A stretch of 64,000 nucleotides of DNA from Streptomyces qinzhouensis (GCF_007856155.1 NZ_CP042266.1:1736001-1800000), one strand, 5' to 3'. Counted from the first letter of the stretch, positions 50,855-59,806 are shown. The notes: generated from the letters alone by a model not told the origin. Program-made: numbers and translations.

Positions 50855-51846
50855 AGTTGCTTCTTCTCCGCGTTGATGGCCGGCGTCGTCTGCGCAATGC
50901 CTGCCGGGATGTACCCGGTCTGGCCCTTGTCCGCCAGCTTCTTCAAGTAGTCCTTGTATTCCGCGGGCGAAACGACCTTGACGTTGAAGAGCATCCGGGA
51001 GTGGTCGACGCCGCAGAGCTCGGCACACTTGCCGAGGAAGGTGCCCTCCTGTGTGGCGGTCACCTCGAACGCGTTGGTGTGACCCGGGATGACGTCCTGC
51101 TTGAACAGGAAGGGGACCACCCAGAAGGAGTGGATGACATCACGCGAGGTCAGGATGAAGCGGACCTTCTCGCCCTTCGGCAGCACCAGGGTCGGGCCCG
51201 GGTTACCGGTCTCGGGGTCACGGGTGCCGGGGATGCCGGCCTCCCAGACGCCGCCGGCGTTGACGGGGAGGTCGTCCCGCCACTTCTGCGGAATCGCCTT
51301 GAGGTTCTTGTCCGTCTTGGCGTCGCCCGTGGAACCGGGAACGTCCGCGATGTAGTTGAAGCCCCAGCTCCACTGGAAGCCCACCACGTTGACGGTGTGC
51401 TCCGGCTTGTCGGAGAGGGAGAGGATCTTCGACTCGTCACGCGCGGTGAAGTAGAAGAACACCGAAACGATGATGAGCGGGACCACCGTGTACAGCGCCT
51501 CGATGGGCAGGTTGTACCGGGTCTGCGGGGGAACCTCGATCTTGGTGCGGCTGCGCCGGTGGAAGAAGACGCTCCACAGGATCAGACCCCACACGAGGAC
51601 GCCGGTGACAAGCGCCGCCGCCCACGAGCCCTGCCAGAGGGAGAGGATGATGGGCGCCTCTTCCGTCACCGGGGTGGGCATACCCAGCCGGGGGAAGTCT
51701 TCCCAGGTGTATTCACAACCGGTGGCGGTAACCAGAATCAGGCCCGCAGTCAGCACCTGCGGCAGCTTCCGCCGCATCGGGCGCCGCGACACGGGGGTAC
51801 CACCCGCGCCATGGCTGCGGGGGAGGTCGGAGCCGTTGGGACTCAC
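50851..51846 (-). CDS. ctaC: Cytochrome c oxidase subunit II (CuA)
   Basis: 331 residues. Signal with lipobox TATGCEY, two membrane helices ([19 protein letters not shown] and [19 protein letters not shown]), cupredoxin domain with CuA ligands in HSFWVVPF and [21 protein letters not shown] is the electron-entry Trp region. An inserted loop (~40 residues, [20 protein letters not shown]) is typical of actinobacterial CtaC contacting QcrC. GTG 51846 follows GGGAAGGCGCTAC. First gene of ctaCDF. Confidence 0.97.
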   Translation of the reverse strand: MSPNGSDLPRSHGAGGTPVSRRPMRRKLPQVLTAGLILVTATGCEYTWEDFPRLGMPTPVTEEAPIILSLWQGSWAAALVTGVLVWGLILWSVFFHRRSRTKIEVPPQTRYNLPIEALYTVVPLIIVSVFFYFTARDESKILSLSDKPEHTVNVVGFQWSWGFNYIADVPGSTGDAKTDKNLKAIPQKWRDDLPVNAGGVWEAGIPGTRDPETGNPGPTLVLPKGEKVRFILTSRDVIHSFWVVPFLFKQDVIPGHTNAFEVTATQEGTFLGKCAELCGVDHSRMLFNVKVVSPAEYKDYLKKLADKGQTGYIPAGIAQTTPAINAEKKQL

Positions 51847-51929
51847 GTAGCGCCTTCCCGAGAGTCTCGGCCCGCGCGCGACCGGGTGCGGCCGTCTCGC
51901 TGGTCGGTCGCCGGCCCTGGCGCGGGCAG

Positions 51930-51960
51930 GGGTTTGGATGTTTATGCGGACCAAACCCTA
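51930..51960 (-). promoter_or_regulatory. Inverted repeat on the putative ctaC -10 region
   Basis: GGGTTTGG (51930-51937), 13 bases, CCAAACCC (51951-51958). On the minus strand TAGGGT (51960-51955), a HrdB-like -10, overlaps one arm, placing the other arm just inside the transcript. Either an operator or a 5' hairpin. The rest of the 364-base gap 51847-52210 holds no gene. Confidence 0.5.
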
Positions 51961-52210
51961 CTGGACGCTATTTGGGGTCGCGCGGGGAGGGTGCCCAACG
52001 CGCCGTCCGACCCCCTGAAGGGGTGGAATCCCCCCGAAATTTACCCTGATTTCCTCCTCAATCGACCGGGGCGGGAGGGGGCTCGGGGCCATTCGGGCGG
52101 GTCATTGCGGAATCCGGGGAGCCCTTCCCGGCACCGGGTGGAGCCGGAGGTTCCGCCGGGGTGACGGGCTGCCGCCCGCCAGGAGTTGGCCGGGGCGTTA
52201 CGTTGAGGAC

Positions 52211-53608
52211 GTGCCCTACTTCGACACCGCGTCCTCCGCTCCGCTGCACCCCGTGGCCCGGCAGGCCCTGCTGGCCGCCCTCGACGAGGGGTGGGCCGAC
52301 CCGGCCCGGCTCTATCGGGAGGGGCGGCGGGCCCGGCTGTTGCTGGACGCGGCGCGGGAGGCGGCGGCGGATGCGGTCGGCTGCCGCCCGGACGAGCTCA
52401 TCTTCACTCCTTCGGGGACGCGCGCGGTTCACCTCGGGGTGTCGGGGGCGGCCGCGGCGCGCCGACGGGCGGGCCGGCGGGTGGTGGTCTCGGCGGTCGA
52501 GCATTCGTCGGTGCTGCACGCGGCGGACCGTTTCGCCATGACAGAGGTGCCGGTGGACCGGCTCGGCCGGGTGTCGGCCGCCGCGTTCGCCGGGGCGCTG
52601 CGGGGGGATGGTTCCGGGCCTGCCGGGGAGGGCACGGCGCTGGCGTGTCTCCAGTCGGCGAATCATGAGACGGGTACGGAGCAGCCGGTGGCGGAGGTCG
52701 CCGGGGTGTGCCGGGAGGCGGGGGTTCCGCTGCTGGTGGATGCCGCCCAGTCGCTGGCGTGGGGCCCGGTGGATGGGGGCTGGTCGCTGCTGGCCGCGAG
52801 CGCGCACAAGTGGGGTGGTCCGGCGGGGGTGGGGCTGCTGGCGGTCCGCAAGGGGGTCAGGTTCGCCCCGCAGGAGCCGGCGGACGAGCGGGAGTCCGGC
52901 CGTTCCGCGGGTTTCGAGAATCTTCCGGCGATCGTGGCCGCGGCGGCGTCGCTCCGGGCGGTACGCGCCGAGGCGGCGGGCGAGGCGGCCGGGCTGCGGG
53001 CTCTGGTGGACCGGATCCGTACCCGGGTGCCGGAGCTGGTGCCGGATGTGGAGGTGGTGGGTGACCCGGTGCGGCGGCTGCCGCATATCGTCACCTTCTC
53101 CTGTCTCTATGTCGACGGGGAGAGTCTGCTGCACGAGCTGGACCGGGCGGGTTTCTCGGTGTCCTCGGGCTCGTCGTGCACTTCGAGCACGCTGACGCCG
53201 AGCCATGTGCTGCGGGCGATGGGGGTGCTGAGCGAGGGCAATGTCCGGGTTTCTCTGCCGTTGGGTACGGCGGCGGCGGAGGTGGACCGTTTTCTGGCGG
53301 TCCTCCCGGGTCTGGTGTCCACGGTACGGGCCCGTATCGGCGCTCCGGACGCCGAGGCCCCTGCGGGGGCGGCGGGGTCCGGGGGGTCCCGGGTCCTGGA
53401 CACTCTCGGCCGGCGCTGTCCGATCCCGGTGATCGAACTGGCCAAGCTCCTCCCCCGGGTCCCTGTCGGCGCGACGATCACCGTCCTCTCGGACGACGAG
53501 GCGGCTCGTCTGGACATTCCCGCGTGGTGCGAGATGCGGGGCCAGGAGTATGCGGGCGAACACGAGGCGGAACGCGGCACGGCGTACTTGGTCCGCCGGG
53601 TGTCCTGA
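52211..53608 (+). CDS. Cysteine desulfurase fused to a TusA-like sulfur carrier
   Basis: 465 residues. Residues ~1-375 are an IscS/NifS-type class V desulfurase: YFDTASSAPLHP, NHETGTEQP, Schiff-base Lys in LAASAHKWGGPAGVG, and the mobile catalytic Cys in SVSSGSSCTSSTLTPSHVL. After a Gly/Ala-rich linker, residues ~390-465 form a TusA domain: VLDTLGRRCPIPVIELAK with the CPxP persulfide Cys. Desulfurase and acceptor in one chain suggest direct intramolecular persulfide transfer. GTG 52211 with GAGGAC upstream. Near cta, nadA and erpA, so sulfur supply to Fe-S and tRNA is plausible. Confidence 0.9.
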   Translation: MPYFDTASSAPLHPVARQALLAALDEGWADPARLYREGRRARLLLDAAREAAADAVGCRPDELIFTPSGTRAVHLGVSGAAAARRRAGRRVVVSAVEHSSVLHAADRFAMTEVPVDRLGRVSAAAFAGALRGDGSGPAGEGTALACLQSANHETGTEQPVAEVAGVCREAGVPLLVDAAQSLAWGPVDGGWSLLAASAHKWGGPAGVGLLAVRKGVRFAPQEPADERESGRSAGFENLPAIVAAAASLRAVRAEAAGEAAGLRALVDRIRTRVPELVPDVEVVGDPVRRLPHIVTFSCLYVDGESLLHELDRAGFSVSSGSSCTSSTLTPSHVLRAMGVLSEGNVRVSLPLGTAAAEVDRFLAVLPGLVSTVRARIGAPDAEAPAGAAGSGGSRVLDTLGRRCPIPVIELAKLLPRVPVGATITVLSDDEAARLDIPAWCEMRGQEYAGEHEAERGTAYLVRRVS

Positions 53609-53782
53609 CGGACGGTTCCGGGGTCTCGGGTCCGCCGACGGACCCGCCCCCCTTTCTTCCGACGCATCGGGCCCCGGCCCGGACCTTGCGCCTTCCCGGA
53701 CCCAGGGGCCCGACCCAAGCCCTGCGCACTCCCGCGGGCCGGGGCCGGGTCTGCAACCATCCCCGCGCCCGGCCCACTCCTT

Positions 53783-53816
53783 GCGCATTCCCAGGGCCCC
53801 GGCCCCGGGAATGCGC
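53783..53816 (+). terminator. Hairpin after the desulfurase-TusA gene
   Basis: Arms GCGCATTCCC (53783-53792) and GGGAATGCGC (53807-53816) with an internal GC-rich loop that can pair further. No U-run; typical Streptomyces GC hairpin about 175 bases after the stop. Confidence 0.6.
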
Positions 53817-53844
53817 TACCTGTCGGCCCGGGCCCGACAGCGTG

Positions 53845-53975
53845 GCGAGTGAGCCGAAGGGGCGCGCGGATTTCTGGAGGGAGAACGCGCGGAGATCGCG
53901 AGGAACGAGCGATCGAGCACGATCGACTGAAGAAATCTGCTAAAGCGCCCCGGAGGCGAACCGAGCCCCAAAAAA
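53845..53975 (-). repeat. Dispersed ~130-bp intergenic element, copy 2
   Basis: Reverse complement of 20980-21111 at roughly 90% identity. It begins 2 bases after the stop codon of the adenosine-kinase-like gene and, read in that gene's direction, starts with TTTTTTGGGGCTCGG and ends CGGCTCACTCGC. Both copies also translate, in one frame, into a similar basic peptide (GGRTRGDREER ... AKAPRRRTEP) that lacks a start context. Confidence 0.85.
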
Positions 53976-53977
53976 GA

Positions 53978-54949
53978 TCAGAGGTACTGGTGGACCTCGG
54001 CGGCGGCGGTGTCACCGTATGCCTTGGTGAAGCGTTCCATGAAGTGTGCGCGTCGCAGCGTGTACTCCTGGGTGCCGAGGGTTTCGATCACGAGGGTGGC
54101 CAGCATGCAGCCGATCTGGGCCGCGCGTTCGAGGCTGACGCCCCAGGAGAGTCCTGAGAGGAAGCCGGCGCGGAAGGCGTCGCCGACGCCGGTGGGGTCG
54201 ACCTTGGCGGTTTCCTCGGCGCAGCCGACCTCGATGGGGTCTTCGCCGGTGCGTTCGATGCGGACGCCCCGGGAGCCGAGGGTGGTGACGCGGTGGCCGA
54301 CTCGGGCGAGGATTTCCTCGTCGGTCCAGCCCGTCTTGTTCTCGATGAGGCCCTTCTCGTATTCGTTGGAGAAGAGGTAGGTCGCGCCGTCGAGCAGTAT
54401 CCGGATCTCGTCGCCGCTCATTCGGGCGATCTGCTGGGAGAAGTCGGCGGCGAAGGGGATTTCGCGGGAGCGGCATTCCTCGGTGTGGCGGAGCATCGCT
54501 TCGGGGTCGTCGGCGCCGATGAGGACGAGGTCGAGGCCGCCGACGCGGTCGGCGACGGATTTGAGCTCGATGAGCCGGGCTTCGCTCATGGCGCCGGTGT
54601 AGAAGGAGCCGATCTGGTTGTGGTCGGCGTCGGTGGTGCAGACGAAGCGTGCCGTGTGGAGGACTTCGGAGATCCGGACGGAGCCGGTGTCGACGCCGTG
54701 GCGGTCGAGCCAGGAGCGGTACTCGCCGAAGTCGGCTCCGGCCGCGCCGACCAGGACGGGCCGGGTGCCGAGCTGTCCCATGCCGAAGCAGATGTTGGCG
54801 CCGACGCCTCCCCTGCGCACGTTGAGGGTGTCGACCAGGAAGGAGAGGGAGACCGTGTGGAGCTGGTCGGCGACCAGCTGGTCGGCGAAGCGGCCGGGGA
54901 AGGTCATCAGATGGTCGGTGGCGATGGAGCCGGTGACTGCGATTCGCAC
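53978..54949 (-). CDS. adoK: PfkB-family kinase, adenosine kinase-like
   Basis: 323 residues. N-terminal AVTGSIATDHLM, RRGGVGANICFGMGQLG, ISEVLHTARFVCTTDADHNQIGSFYTGAMSEA, ADFSQQIARMSGDE, and the PfkB signature DPTGVGDAFRAGFLSG with catalytic Asp. The N-terminal third closely follows the mycobacterial adenosine kinase (AdoK/CbhK), which also sits beside ctaC, so purine salvage is favoured over sugar phosphorylation. GTG 54949 follows AGGAG. Its 3' end abuts the dispersed element. Confidence 0.85.
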   Translation of the reverse strand: MRIAVTGSIATDHLMTFPGRFADQLVADQLHTVSLSFLVDTLNVRRGGVGANICFGMGQLGTRPVLVGAAGADFGEYRSWLDRHGVDTGSVRISEVLHTARFVCTTDADHNQIGSFYTGAMSEARLIELKSVADRVGGLDLVLIGADDPEAMLRHTEECRSREIPFAADFSQQIARMSGDEIRILLDGATYLFSNEYEKGLIENKTGWTDEEILARVGHRVTTLGSRGVRIERTGEDPIEVGCAEETAKVDPTGVGDAFRAGFLSGLSWGVSLERAAQIGCMLATLVIETLGTQEYTLRRAHFMERFTKAYGDTAAAEVHQYL

Positions 54950-55078
54950 GGCGTATGCGCTCCTGGGACGGGGGGATATGACGCTTAACGCTACCCGGTC
55001 GTACCAGGTGGCCAAAGCGCCTAAACTACCTGATACCAGATGCTTTCCCCTCGACTCTTCGGTGCATACGGTGCGCTC

Positions 55079-55279
55079 ATGACGAACTCCAGCCGTTCTC
55101 CGGCCTCCCGTGACTTGGAATTCACCCTCGCTCAGTTGCGGGGCGACTGTGCCCGGATGGCTCCGCACTGGACGGTTCCCGCGATCGTCGCGGACGCGCC
55201 GGTGCCGCCGTCCCGGATCCACGGTGTGGTGGTGTCCGCCGATTCGGCGCGTCTGGTCCGGGGTATGACCGACAACTGA
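55079..55279 (+). CDS. Small conserved protein of unknown function
   Basis: 66 residues, MTNSSRSPASRDLEFTLAQ..., containing a HGVVVSADSARLVRG C-terminal part. No domain or membrane helix recognised. ATG 55079 lacks a ribosome site (TGCGCTC before it), so the transcript may be leaderless. Divergent from the adenosine-kinase-like gene across ~130 bases. Confidence 0.5.
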   Translation: MTNSSRSPASRDLEFTLAQLRGDCARMAPHWTVPAIVADAPVPPSRIHGVVVSADSARLVRGMTDN

Positions 55280-55420
55280 TTCGGCGGCTGATCCGGCGGC
55301 CGCCGGGGCTCACCCGCCGTTCCTCGGGGCGCGGCCGGGGAACCGTACGCGCCCGGCTTCCGTCCCATCGCCGAGCCCCGGACGGGGAATTCGGGGGGAA
55401 CGGCGGCAGGGAGTATTGAG

Positions 55421-56959
55421 GTGAGCGGTACACGGAGCACGGACGACGAGCGCGCCCGCAGGCGGTTTCCCCTGGTGGCGTCCGTCGTGGCGGCGGTGCT
55501 GGTGGTGGGCGGCGGCGGGGCCTGTCTGGCCGCCGCGGGTACGTCGGGCGGGAACGGCGGCGGGGGCAGGGCCGGTGGGGAACTGCCGAGGCTTCCGGTG
55601 TCCGCCGCCCTCTCCCCGGCGGCGGGGATCGCCCCGGGTGAGCCGAGTCCGGCGGGCGGGATCCTCGAACGGCAGCCGGGTGTCACCTTCCCCGGTGCCC
55701 CGGACGATGCTCCGGTCCACCGGGCCGACGGCGGCCCGAAGGCGGCGGAGGTGACGAGGGCGGCGAAGGCGTTCGGGCTGCCGGGTCCGGTCCGGTCCGG
55801 CGGCGGGTGGCGGTCGGGCCCGGACGCCGACGGTACGGGTGCGGTGCTCCAGGTCTCGGCCCGGGCGCCGGGCGCCTGGTCGTACGGCGCGTACGCGGGC
55901 GCGGCCGAGAGCGACGACTGCGTGAAGAAGGCGGACTTCTGCTCGGGCCCCTATGTTCCGCCAGGCCCGGGTCCGGAGGGTACCCGGGGGCAGGCGGCGG
56001 CTGAGCCGGTGTCGGAGGCCCGGGCACGGCAGGCGGCGGCACCGGTGCTGACGGCGCTCGGGCTGGGCGACGCCCTTGTCGATGCCCGGCAGACGGCCGG
56101 GCCGACCCGGGTGGTGACGGCGGATCCGCGGCTCGGCGGGGTGCGGACGCGGCACTACGCGACGGTGTTCCACATCGGGCCGGACGGGCGGATCGTCCAG
56201 GCGAACGGGTTCCTGTCGGTGCCCGTGAAGGGGAAGGCGTATCCGCTGGTCTCGGCGGACAGGGCGCTGAAGGAGGCGAACGCGGCCGCCCTGGGCGGGG
56301 GCGGCGGGCAGGCCGGGCCGCCGGCCTGTGCCACGGCGGTGCCGCTGGACGGGGTGGTGGAACCGCAGCCCCGCAAGGAGCGGAAGGCCGCGGACTGTGC
56401 TCCGGCGCGGCAGGCGGGCGGCCGGCTTCCGGTGACCGGTGCCGTCCTCGGGCTGACGGCGGTGCACGGGACGGAGCGGGTGACCTTCGTCCCGGCGTGG
56501 CTGTTCTCGGTGGCGCCCGGTGGTGGCGCGGGCGCCGGGTTCACGCTCGCGCAGCCCGCGGTGGAGCCGCGGTATCTGGACCGGAACGGGGCGACCACTC
56601 CGGGCGGGGATGTGCCGCCCGCTCCGCCGGCCCCGGATCCCGCGCCCTCGACCGCGCCCACGGCCGCGCCCGCTCCGGCGACCCCGGCGGTCCCCGGTGG
56701 CAGCGCGGTGGACTCGTACCGGGTGGACGGGCGCACGCTGACGCTGACCTTCTACGGCGGGGTGTGCGAGACGTATCGCGCGACGGCCGAGGAGAACGGC
56801 GGGGCGGTCCGGGTGACGGTGAAGGGGAAGTGGGCCGACCCGGCGAAGGCGTGCATCGCGATCGCCAAGAAGCAGACGGCGAAGGTCACCCTCGATGCGC
56901 CGCTGGGTGACCGGAAGGTCGTGGACGCGTCGACGGGGACGGCGGTACGGCGCGGCTGA
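55421..56959 (+). CDS. Large single-pass exported protein, unknown function
   Basis: 512 residues. Short Arg-rich cytoplasmic N-terminus, one membrane helix (FPLVASVVAAVLVVGGGGACLAAAG), a long exported region with Gly/Pro-rich linkers (residues ~35-80 and ~400-430 of PAPDPAPSTAPTAAPAPATP type), a two-Cys central part and a C-terminal ~80-residue beta domain (VDSYRVDGRTLTLTFYGGVCETYRATAEENGG). GTG 55421 follows GGGAG. Common in Streptomyces as hypothetical membrane proteins; no family recognised. Confidence 0.75.
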   Translation: MSGTRSTDDERARRRFPLVASVVAAVLVVGGGGACLAAAGTSGGNGGGGRAGGELPRLPVSAALSPAAGIAPGEPSPAGGILERQPGVTFPGAPDDAPVHRADGGPKAAEVTRAAKAFGLPGPVRSGGGWRSGPDADGTGAVLQVSARAPGAWSYGAYAGAAESDDCVKKADFCSGPYVPPGPGPEGTRGQAAAEPVSEARARQAAAPVLTALGLGDALVDARQTAGPTRVVTADPRLGGVRTRHYATVFHIGPDGRIVQANGFLSVPVKGKAYPLVSADRALKEANAAALGGGGGQAGPPACATAVPLDGVVEPQPRKERKAADCAPARQAGGRLPVTGAVLGLTAVHGTERVTFVPAWLFSVAPGGGAGAGFTLAQPAVEPRYLDRNGATTPGGDVPPAPPAPDPAPSTAPTAAPAPATPAVPGGSAVDSYRVDGRTLTLTFYGGVCETYRATAEENGGAVRVTVKGKWADPAKACIAIAKKQTAKVTLDAPLGDRKVVDASTGTAVRRG

Positions 56960-57010
56960 CCCCGCCCCCTCCGTGCGGGTGCCCGCACGGGAATCGGGAG
57001 TGGAACGCAT

Positions 57011-57046
57011 GAGGCGGTGGCCCCGGATGTCCGGGGCCACCGCCTC
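57011..57046. terminator. Bidirectional terminator
   Basis: Perfect 17-bp stem (57011-57027 with 57030-57046) with a minimal loop, between the convergent genes ending at 56959 and 57090. Confidence 0.85.
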
Positions 57047-57089
57047 ATACCGTCTCCGTACCGGCGCCGTCCGGGCCGGTCCGGGACGG

Positions 57090-57446
57090 CTAGTTGAAGG
57101 AGTCGCCGCAGGCGCAGGAGCCCGTGGCGTTCGGGTTGTCGATGGTGAAGCCCTGCTTCTCGATGGTGTCGACGAAGTCGATGGACGCACCACCCAGGTA
57201 CGGAGCGCTCATCCGGTCGGTCACGACCTTGACGCCGTCGAAGTCCTTGACGACATCCCCGTCGAGGGAACGCTCGTCGAAGAAGAGCTGGTAACGCAGG
57301 CCGGAGCAGCCGCCGGGCTGGACGGCGACGCGCAGCGCCAGATCTTCGCGGCCTTCCTGGTCGAGCAGGGCCTTCACCTTGGCCGCGGCGGCGTCGGACA
57401 GGAGGATGCCGTCGCTCACGGTCTGGGTCTCGTCCGATACGGACAT
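57090..57446 (-). CDS. erpA: Iron-sulfur cluster insertion protein ErpA
   Basis: 118-residue A-type carrier. LSDAAAAKVKALLDQEG, PGGCSGLRYQLFFDE, and C-terminal NPNATGSCACGDSF give the three conserved Cys that hold the transferred Fe-S cluster. ATG 57446 (MSVSDETQ) chosen, with GGGAG 11 bases upstream; nearer codons at 57455 and 57458 are alternatives. Divergent from nadA, whose product is a 4Fe-4S enzyme and a likely client. Confidence 0.93.
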   Translation of the reverse strand: MSVSDETQTVSDGILLSDAAAAKVKALLDQEGREDLALRVAVQPGGCSGLRYQLFFDERSLDGDVVKDFDGVKVVTDRMSAPYLGGASIDFVDTIEKQGFTIDNPNATGSCACGDSFN

Positions 57447-57690
57447 CTGCTTCATCACTCCCGGGATGGGCTCTCCCCACCGAGGCAGGGGGAGGTACGG
57501 AGACTGCTTGCCGACATTGCAACCGGCGCGGCCGCGGATTCATTCCGGACCTGGGGTCGTTCCCCTTCATGCTCGCACATCGCCCCGGCGGGGGCGGGCG
57601 GGCGTCGGGGCCGGACCGGCGGCCGGCGGGTGCCCGATCGGGAGGTGCGTCACATTGACGCTATCGAGATCGTCAAAGTGACACGAAGTG

Positions 57691-57705
57691 GTTATCATAG
57701 ATAAC
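57691..57705. promoter_or_regulatory. 15-bp palindrome upstream of nadA
   Basis: GTTATCATAGATAAC, a perfect GTTATC-ATA-GATAAC palindrome 49 bases before the nadA GTG in an unusually AT-rich stretch for this chromosome. Flanked by TCAAAGTGACAC and CGTCAAACAGAC. Candidate operator for an NAD-responsive repressor of nadA; the regulator is not in this window. Confidence 0.5.
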
Positions 57706-57753
57706 GTCAAACAGACGAAAAGGCCTGATCGTTAAGAGAAAGGTGCGTGGGAC

Positions 57754-58950
57754 GTGACCACCACCCCAACTGGTACGGAGCCGCGGAAGGCCGCGCTCGA
57801 CGTGGCGCCGACGCCGCTCGCGCTGCTGCTGCTCGGCCGGGAGGCCGATCCGAGGAGCGAGCGCGGCGTCGAATGCCCCGGCGATCTGCCCTCGCCCTCG
57901 GATCCGGATCTGGTGGAACGGGCCCGTGCCGCGAAGGCGAAGCTCGGTGACCGCGTCTTCGTCCTGGGCCACCACTACCAGCGCGACGAGGTCATCCAGT
58001 TCGCCGATGTCACCGGCGACTCCTTCAAGCTGGCGCGGGACGCCGCCGCCCGGCCGGAGGCCGAGTACATCGTCTTCTGCGGTGTCCACTTCATGGCGGA
58101 GTCCGCGGACATCCTGACCTCCGAGGACCAGAAGGTCGTCCTGCCGGATCTGGCCGCCGGGTGCTCGATGGCCGATATGGCGACGGCCGAACAGGTCGCC
58201 GAGTGCTGGGACGTACTGACCGAGGCCGGGATAGCCGAGCAGGTCGTTCCGGTGTCGTACATGAACTCGTCGGCGGACATCAAGGCGTTCACCGGCCGGC
58301 ACTCCGGCACGATCTGCACCTCGTCCAACGCGCAGCGGGCCCTGGAGTGGGCGTTCGAGCAGGGCGAGAAGGTGCTGTTCCTCCCCGACCAGCACCTCGG
58401 GCGGAACACCGCCGTACGCGATATGGGGATGTCCCTGGACGACTGCGTGGTCTACAACCCGCACAAGCCGAACGGCGGGCTCACCGCGGAGCAGCTGCGC
58501 GCGGCGAAGATGATCCTGTGGCGCGGCCACTGCTCGGTGCACGGGCGGTTCTCGCTGGAGTCCGTCGAGGACGTACGGAACCGGATCCCGGGCGTCAACG
58601 TGCTGGTGCACCCCGAGTGCAAGCACGAGGTGGTGGCCGCGGCGGACTACGTCGGCTCGACGGAGTACATCATCAAGACCCTGGACGCGGCCCCGGCCGG
58701 GTCGAAGTGGGCGATCGGCACCGAGCTGAACCTGGTCCGCCGGGTGGCGAACGCCCACCCGGACAAGGAGGTCGTCTTCCTCGACCGGACGGTCTGCTTC
58801 TGCTCCACCATGAACCGGATCGACCTGCCGCATCTGGTCTGGACGCTGGAGTCGCTGGCGGAGGGCACGCTGGTGAACCGGATCCGGGTCGACGAGGAGA
58901 CCGAGCACTACGCCAAGCTGGCGCTGGAGCGGATGCTCGCCCTCCCCTAG
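57754..58950 (+). CDS. nadA: Quinolinate synthase
   Basis: 398 residues; condenses iminoaspartate with dihydroxyacetone phosphate to quinolinate in NAD synthesis. LGHHYQRDEVIQFAD, GVHFMAES, AGCSMADM, YMNSSADIKAFTG, TSSNA, VHPECKHEVV and FCSTMNRIDLPHL; three cluster-ligating Cys are present. GTG 57754 follows GAGAAAGG. The usual partners nadB/nadC are not downstream within this window: a terminator and unrelated hydrolase follow. Confidence 0.96.
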   Translation: MTTTPTGTEPRKAALDVAPTPLALLLLGREADPRSERGVECPGDLPSPSDPDLVERARAAKAKLGDRVFVLGHHYQRDEVIQFADVTGDSFKLARDAAARPEAEYIVFCGVHFMAESADILTSEDQKVVLPDLAAGCSMADMATAEQVAECWDVLTEAGIAEQVVPVSYMNSSADIKAFTGRHSGTICTSSNAQRALEWAFEQGEKVLFLPDQHLGRNTAVRDMGMSLDDCVVYNPHKPNGGLTAEQLRAAKMILWRGHCSVHGRFSLESVEDVRNRIPGVNVLVHPECKHEVVAAADYVGSTEYIIKTLDAAPAGSKWAIGTELNLVRRVANAHPDKEVVFLDRTVCFCSTMNRIDLPHLVWTLESLAEGTLVNRIRVDEETEHYAKLALERMLALP

Positions 58951-58961
58951 GTGTGTTGTTC

Positions 58962-59008
58962 GGGAAGGGGCTGCCGCGCCGTGGTTCACGGTGCGGCAGC
59001 CCCTTCCC
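58962..59008. terminator. Terminator after nadA
   Basis: 16-bp outer stem (58962-58977 with 58993-59008) extended by an inner CCGTG/CACGG stem. Serves nadA and the convergent hydrolase gene. Confidence 0.88.
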
Positions 59009-59024
59009 GTACGGGCGGACGATG

Positions 59025-59702
59025 TCAGCCGCAGATCCAGTCGGTGAGCTGCTCCGGGCGGGCCAGGGCGATCAGATGTCCGCCGGGCAGTGGCTCGACC
59101 GCGACGCCCAGCCGCTCCGCGACCACCTTCCGCTGGAACTCCAGCGGGAAGAACCGGTCGTCACGGCCCTGGAGAAAGCGGGTGGGCACATCCGGCCAGG
59201 CGTCCAGGGGCCAGGGGTCGGCGAAGAGTGCCTCGGACGGGCCCCCGGGCGGGCCGATCGCCAGCGCCTCGTCGGCGATCTCCGGGGGTACGTCGTGGAA
59301 GAAGTCCACCAGCGGGTCGAAGGGCGCTTCCGGGTCCCGCCCGCCCCGGAGCGCCGCCGCCCGGCGGGCCTCCGGATGCCCGGTTCCGGCCCACCACTCC
59401 CCCGCGCTCTCGCCGGGCGCCGGAACCATCGCATTGACCAGGATCAGCTTCTCGACCGGGATCCGTTCGCACAGCAGCGGCGCGATGAACCCGGCGAGGG
59501 ACTGGGCCACGACGACCAGCCTCCCGGACGCGGCGTCGAGCTGCTCGATCACCGCGTCCGTGTAGTCGGCCAGTCCCGCGGTGTTGTCCTCGGGCAGATC
59601 GACGGCGATGGCCTCATGCCCCCGGGCGCGCAGCTCGGGTACGACGCGGTGCCAGTACCAGGCGCGGCCGTCGGCGCCGGGGATGAGTACGTACTCCGTC
59701 AT
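59025..59702 (-). CDS. Alpha/beta hydrolase
   Basis: 225 residues. YVLIPGADGRAWYW oxyanion loop, nucleophile Ser in VVVAQSLAGFIAP, acid Asp in LQGRDDRFFP and His in PGGHLIALARPE. Resembles small salicylate/hydroxynitrile-esterase-type hydrolases with GADGRAWYW. ATG 59702. Substrate unknown. Confidence 0.85.
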   Translation of the reverse strand: MTEYVLIPGADGRAWYWHRVVPELRARGHEAIAVDLPEDNTAGLADYTDAVIEQLDAASGRLVVVAQSLAGFIAPLLCERIPVEKLILVNAMVPAPGESAGEWWAGTGHPEARRAAALRGGRDPEAPFDPLVDFFHDVPPEIADEALAIGPPGGPSEALFADPWPLDAWPDVPTRFLQGRDDRFFPLEFQRKVVAERLGVAVEPLPGGHLIALARPEQLTDWICG

Positions 59703-59806
59703 TCCCCCATCGTGCCGTACCCCTGGGCGATTTATGCGCTTTAGCGGCTTTTAGGATGCCGTGGCTCGGGAATGACGTACGGCCTCGGAGACGAGCGGCA
59801 ACGGCC

